From CAZWVR01 sp964637235 (GTDB lineage: Bacteria > Bacteroidota > Bacteroidia > Bacteroidales > S143-33): DNA of 9,112 nucleotides. The notes beneath the pieces are model-generated. The model was given only the letters and a program-made list of their open reading frames with translations. It was not told the origin of the DNA and ran no database searches. The stretch is from the NCBI GenBank assembly GCA_964637235.1, contig CAZWVR010000093.1, forward strand, positions 1 through 9,112, read 5' to 3'. The translations under genes were made by a program, and so were the position numbers. This document shows positions 5,882 to 9,112 of the stretch, piece by piece; positions within the stretch are counted from its first letter, which is position 1, and each line of letters begins with the position of its first letter.

Positions 5882-8800
5882 TTATTTAATAATCAGTTTT
5901 TTGTGTTCAGTAGTTAAATTATCTGTAATTTCAACTATATATGTTCCAGCTTGTAATGATTTTAAATTTATCTTTTCAGAAGGTTTGTTAATAATAGTTT
6001 CATAGACAAGTTGTCCTTGCATATTATAAATTCTGAAAATAGGTTTAGAAACGAAATTGTTGATTTTTATGGTTATATTTCCGTCAGAAGGATTTGGATA
6101 TAGTTTAAAGACTTCATTATTAGTCTTATTGTTTAATGTTGCTTCATTTTTTGCAATATAGATCCAGAAGCTTTGTTTTGTTGTTTTTCCCCATTTATCT
6201 TTTGCCAGAACAGTCAATTTCAGTGTATCAGTATATGGTGCGATACCGGTAATATATCCTTCTTTGAAACTTAACCAAGATGGCAGAGTTTGATTATTAT
6301 TGCAGACGATAGATAGGGAAAGAGTATCGTATAAGTCTGGGTCAGCAAATGCTTTTTCTATGTAGTAGTTTAGCATTTCACCGACATGTAGATATTGGTT
6401 TTGAAGTCTTGTCAAATTATAAGGTGGTCTATTCTTGACGATCATAATTATAAATCTTGATGTATCCTCCCCTTGTTTATTGTATTCAAATGAATAATTT
6501 TTGCCTTTATATAGGGGTGAAATTTTGTCTAATAGATTGTCTTTCAGGTATATATTATAATTTTTCAGGTTCAAATTGTCTATATGTAATGTATAATTTC
6601 CGGGATGATTTAAGAATAGACCCAAAGGAATTGTTTTATAGTCAGTTAGAGGAGTATGATTTATTGCATATACAGAATGTTTTCTGTCAATAGTGAATAT
6701 TTGAGGAACATCTTTGACAGGAGAAAAGAGTTTATATGCGTCGAAAGTGTCGTGATATTCTGTGGCATCATTGTCGAATGCTATGACTGTCTGATCTGAA
6801 TAATTCTGTTTAGCAATAGATATAGAGAGCAAATTATTTTGTCTATAAGATTTTTTATGTTTCCAGAACTGCTGGTTGTTATGCACTCTTGCATTGTCTG
6901 GGATTGTGAGAGTTGCACCGTCGTAATTTGCTTTTACAAAGAATGCTTGGTTTGCTGGGACGTATCGAGAGCCACCGTTTACGGTAATACCCTGATTATA
7001 AGTTGTTCCTGTTCCGTAATATTTATAGTTAGAAGCGGCACCGTCGTAGTAGTAAACAACGTTTTCAATGCCATTAAGAGAGACCATATCCCAGTCAATA
7101 GCCGAAGCATAAGGATTGCCAAATAAGTTCCAGCCTTCAAAGTCGTCCCAGTCGGCTTGTACACCATTTTCATTTACTTGTCCATTTCCGACATCAGTAT
7201 AAGAGGCGGTGAATACTTTTTTATGTGTTGTTGGGTCGTAGAAAAGATTTCCGCCTGTCAGAGTGTAGATTTGCGTTTGAGGATGATAAATAATATATCC
7301 CTTTGTAGTATCCAAAATACCGCCATTAACTCTTGTCCAGCCCATAGTACCATATATTGTAGTAGCGTCCCAGTAATCTTTTGTAGTTTCGTCGTAGTAA
7401 TAGAAATTCGGATTAGTACCTGCACCTAACAGACCAGAGGAGACATTACTCAATGGGCTGAAAATATATGCCCATTGTCCGCCCGCTATGTAGCGTTCGC
7501 AAGTAGCAGGAACATCAGGTGTATTTTGTATCAGAGAAGCAGTTCCAGTAGCGTCTGATTTTAAGAGTAGTCCACGGCTTCCTTGTGTATTATTCAGTAA
7601 GTTATTCACTGTAAAAAATTTGCCTGCATCCATTTGTACAGTTCCACTGTTTATCAGTAAGTCGTTCATTTCCAGATTAGTAGCTAATTCTGCGGTATCG
7701 TTTCTATTAAGTATGAATGTGTCTAAAATTTGCGGACTGGCAAAATAGAAAGGTGCAAGTTTTCCAGTGTTCAAAATTCTAATATCAGAATTTGCATTGC
7801 CTTTAAATAGACCGTTAATACGTTCGTAATTAGCTGATAGGATAAGATTTTTTCCGTTTAAATTTAAAATTCCATTAGTTAAAGTAAGTGTGCCTAATAC
7901 ATTTAGGGAATCTCCCAGTTTTACACCTTCTGCGGAAGTAATTTTGACATTTAAGTTGAAGAATTCGGCGGTTTTTGATGTGTCATAGATATTTTGTGCT
8001 TGTGTTCCGACAAATTCCACAGTTGAATTTCCGTATTGCCAAGCATTATCGCCGTATTGATTTATCCAATCGCCACCAATTTGTAGTTTACCATCAGGTG
8101 TTGTATCGTCGTCGTCGTTTAGGTCTAATCCTTTTTGTTTAATAATCAGATTTCCAGAAATTTTCAAAATTTTAGTGCTATCGCCTTCAAGTCTGATAGC
8201 GTGAATGGAGTCATTACCTGATATTGTCAGAGAGTGGCATTGTTCTACTTCGCCGGGAGCAAATATAAGGTCATTATCGCAGGAGTCGGAGACGAATTTT
8301 ACGTCAGCATTAGGAGTAGGAACTCGGAGTGTAAGCCAATTTGCACAGTTGTTCCAGTTAGTATCGGTAGCACCAGTCCATTGAGCAACGTATGGCACGT
8401 CAATAATATCTATTTGACAAGGCAAAGAGCCACCATTAAAGTATCCAGCGTTATATACATAACCTTGCCAGTTATTAGGGTCATTTATGCGACCTATCCA
8501 ACCGAAACGGGAGGTTGCGGTAGTTGGTCCTACATATTTTACTTTATAATGGTTAGCAACATTATCCAAATCAGTATTAGAGCATTCATTTCCAGGGTAT
8601 AGAGTAGAGCCTTTTGTAGAATTATATCCTGGTGCAGTTTTCCAGCCTGTAGCAGTCCAGCCGTAAAGGACTTTACCAGTATAAGTTCCGCGTTGACTTG
8701 TAATACTTCCGTTATTATCCCATTCACCACCTTGCATCATCCATATTTGGTCATCAACATTTAAGTCATAAGGTCCATAGTTGCCATTACTATCGTAATT

Positions 8801-9112
8801 TAATGCATCTATTTTCCAGTTGTCATTATCGAGGTTTCCGCAGATATATATATTAAAATCATCACCTAATTGAGGTGGTCTGTTTTGTTGGCTATATCCC
8901 TGAATAGTAATGACAGTACCAGCAGGCAGGTCAGGTCCGGTACGAGTGAAACGGATTGTTCCTTCTGTTGTACCCCAATAGTCTGCTACTTGTCTTTCAT
9001 AGCCATTATCAGTAAAATCTATTGATGTTCCAGTAGTTATATCCACAAAGCAGACAAATTGTATTTCGTCAGGACCAGCCGTTGAAGTGGAGTCAATATC
9101 AGTATTTATACC
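5882..9112 (-). CDS. Large multidomain surface protein with type IX secretion sorting domain (5' end outside window)
   Basis: The frame stays open to the window edge, so the 1,076 codons here lack the N-terminus and signal peptide. The GTG at 9046 is an internal Val, taken as residue 1 below. Residues 1-50, with the preceding IQFVCF, form a module (FTDNGY, TEGTIRFTRTG, PAGTVITI) seen at the N-terminus of many secreted Bacteroidota proteins and somewhat like a lamin-tail domain. At 223-250 is WTGATDTNWNNCANW followed by VPTPNADV, which opens a long beta-strand-rich stretch (to about 500) with repeated strand-turn patterns such as GTLTLTNGILNLNGKNLIL. Residues 638-653 (GWNLFGNPYASAIDWD) and 696-705 (VPANQAFFVK) are typical of cargo proteins. 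About 872-970 resembles a cadherin-like/dystroglycan-type Ig fold (DPDLYDTLSLSI, PSWLSF, GIAP). Residues 976-1054 are a type A sorting domain (FKLYPNPSDGNITI, YNMQGQLVYE, LQAGTYIVEI, KKLIIK). The sorting domain directs export through the type IX system and usually surface attachment. No catalytic domain is recognisable, so adhesion or matrix functions are possible but unproven. Confidence 0.9.
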   Translation of the reverse strand, partial: GINTDIDSTSTAGPDEIQFVCFVDITTGTSIDFTDNGYERQVADYWGTTEGTIRFTRTGPDLPAGTVITIQGYSQQNRPPQLGDDFNIYICGNLDNDNWKIDALNYDSNGNYGPYDLNVDDQIWMMQGGEWDNNGSITSQRGTYTGKVLYGWTATGWKTAPGYNSTKGSTLYPGNECSNTDLDNVANHYKVKYVGPTTATSRFGWIGRINDPNNWQGYVYNAGYFNGGSLPCQIDIIDVPYVAQWTGATDTNWNNCANWLTLRVPTPNADVKFVSDSCDNDLIFAPGEVEQCHSLTISGNDSIHAIRLEGDSTKILKISGNLIIKQKGLDLNDDDDTTPDGKLQIGGDWINQYGDNAWQYGNSTVEFVGTQAQNIYDTSKTAEFFNLNVKITSAEGVKLGDSLNVLGTLTLTNGILNLNGKNLILSANYERINGLFKGNANSDIRILNTGKLAPFYFASPQILDTFILNRNDTAELATNLEMNDLLINSGTVQMDAGKFFTVNNLLNNTQGSRGLLLKSDATGTASLIQNTPDVPATCERYIAGGQWAYIFSPLSNVSSGLLGAGTNPNFYYYDETTKDYWDATTIYGTMGWTRVNGGILDTTKGYIIYHPQTQIYTLTGGNLFYDPTTHKKVFTASYTDVGNGQVNENGVQADWDDFEGWNLFGNPYASAIDWDMVSLNGIENVVYYYDGAASNYKYYGTGTTYNQGITVNGGSRYVPANQAFFVKANYDGATLTIPDNARVHNNQQFWKHKKSYRQNNLLSISIAKQNYSDQTVIAFDNDATEYHDTFDAYKLFSPVKDVPQIFTIDRKHSVYAINHTPLTDYKTIPLGLFLNHPGNYTLHIDNLNLKNYNIYLKDNLLDKISPLYKGKNYSFEYNKQGEDTSRFIIMIVKNRPPYNLTRLQNQYLHVGEMLNYYIEKAFADPDLYDTLSLSIVCNNNQTLPSWLSFKEGYITGIAPYTDTLKLTVLAKDKWGKTTKQSFWIYIAKNEATLNNKTNNEVFKLYPNPSDGNITIKINNFVSKPIFRIYNMQGQLVYETIINKPSEKINLKSLQAGTYIVEITDNLTTEHKKLIIK

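Noticed and set aside
6839..7429. Open frames on the + strand opposite the large surface protein gene
   Set aside because: They lie antisense to a well-supported coding region, are rich in Cys, Val and Ile without domain motifs, and have no start signals. They are shadows.
9044..9046. GTG as the start of the type IX-secreted protein
   Set aside because: The frame remains open to the window edge and the codons before it (IQFVCF) continue the same beta-strand pattern. No signal peptide follows the GTG, so it is an internal Val.
1..9112. CRISPR array, tRNA or rRNA genes, intact insertion sequence, defence or biosynthetic system
   Set aside because: I looked for regularly spaced direct repeats, clover-leaf sequences, transposase motifs and defence-type domains on both strands and saw none that I could support.

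Overview
The window looks like a chromosomal piece of a low-GC member of the Bacteroidota. The clearest evidence is a C-terminal type IX secretion (Por) sorting domain on the large protein at the right end. It is supported by a Bacteroidota-style FadL/OmpP1-like outer-membrane protein, a DUF6089-like small beta-barrel gene, a Cys-type KdsA, TAnnTTTG-like promoter elements and the lack of strong Shine-Dalgarno sequences. The genus cannot be named from this sequence.

Layout, left to right. Positions 1-124 are AT-rich and hold only a possible promoter. A small outer-membrane barrel gene (125-752, + strand) is split by a one-base frameshift at or near an A7 run. A 335-base gap follows, with two insertion-sequence-end-like motifs and a terminator. 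Everything after that is on the minus strand. In transcription order, from right to left, these genes are: a large type IX-secreted surface protein whose 5' end lies beyond the window (5882-9112), closed by a strong terminator; an alpha/beta hydrolase - kdsA - YjbQ-family operon (5733 down to 3753), with an 8-base overlap and a 12-base gap; an unusual tyrosine/tryptophan/serine-rich lipoprotein (2620-3648); and a FadL/OmpP1-like outer-membrane protein (1088-2539), which ends at the terminator in the gap.

Taken together the region is mostly about the cell envelope: Kdo precursor synthesis for lipopolysaccharide, an outer-membrane channel, a lipoprotein, a broken barrel gene and a secreted, surface-attached protein. 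The hydrolase and the YjbQ-family protein are soluble enzymes without a defined substrate here.

I found no RNA genes, CRISPR array, intact mobile element, prophage or recognisable defence system, and nothing that I can honestly call a new system. The points most worth a second look are the low-complexity lipoprotein with its internal 12-base DNA repeat, the frameshifted barrel gene, and the linkage of kdsA with the hydrolase and YjbQ.
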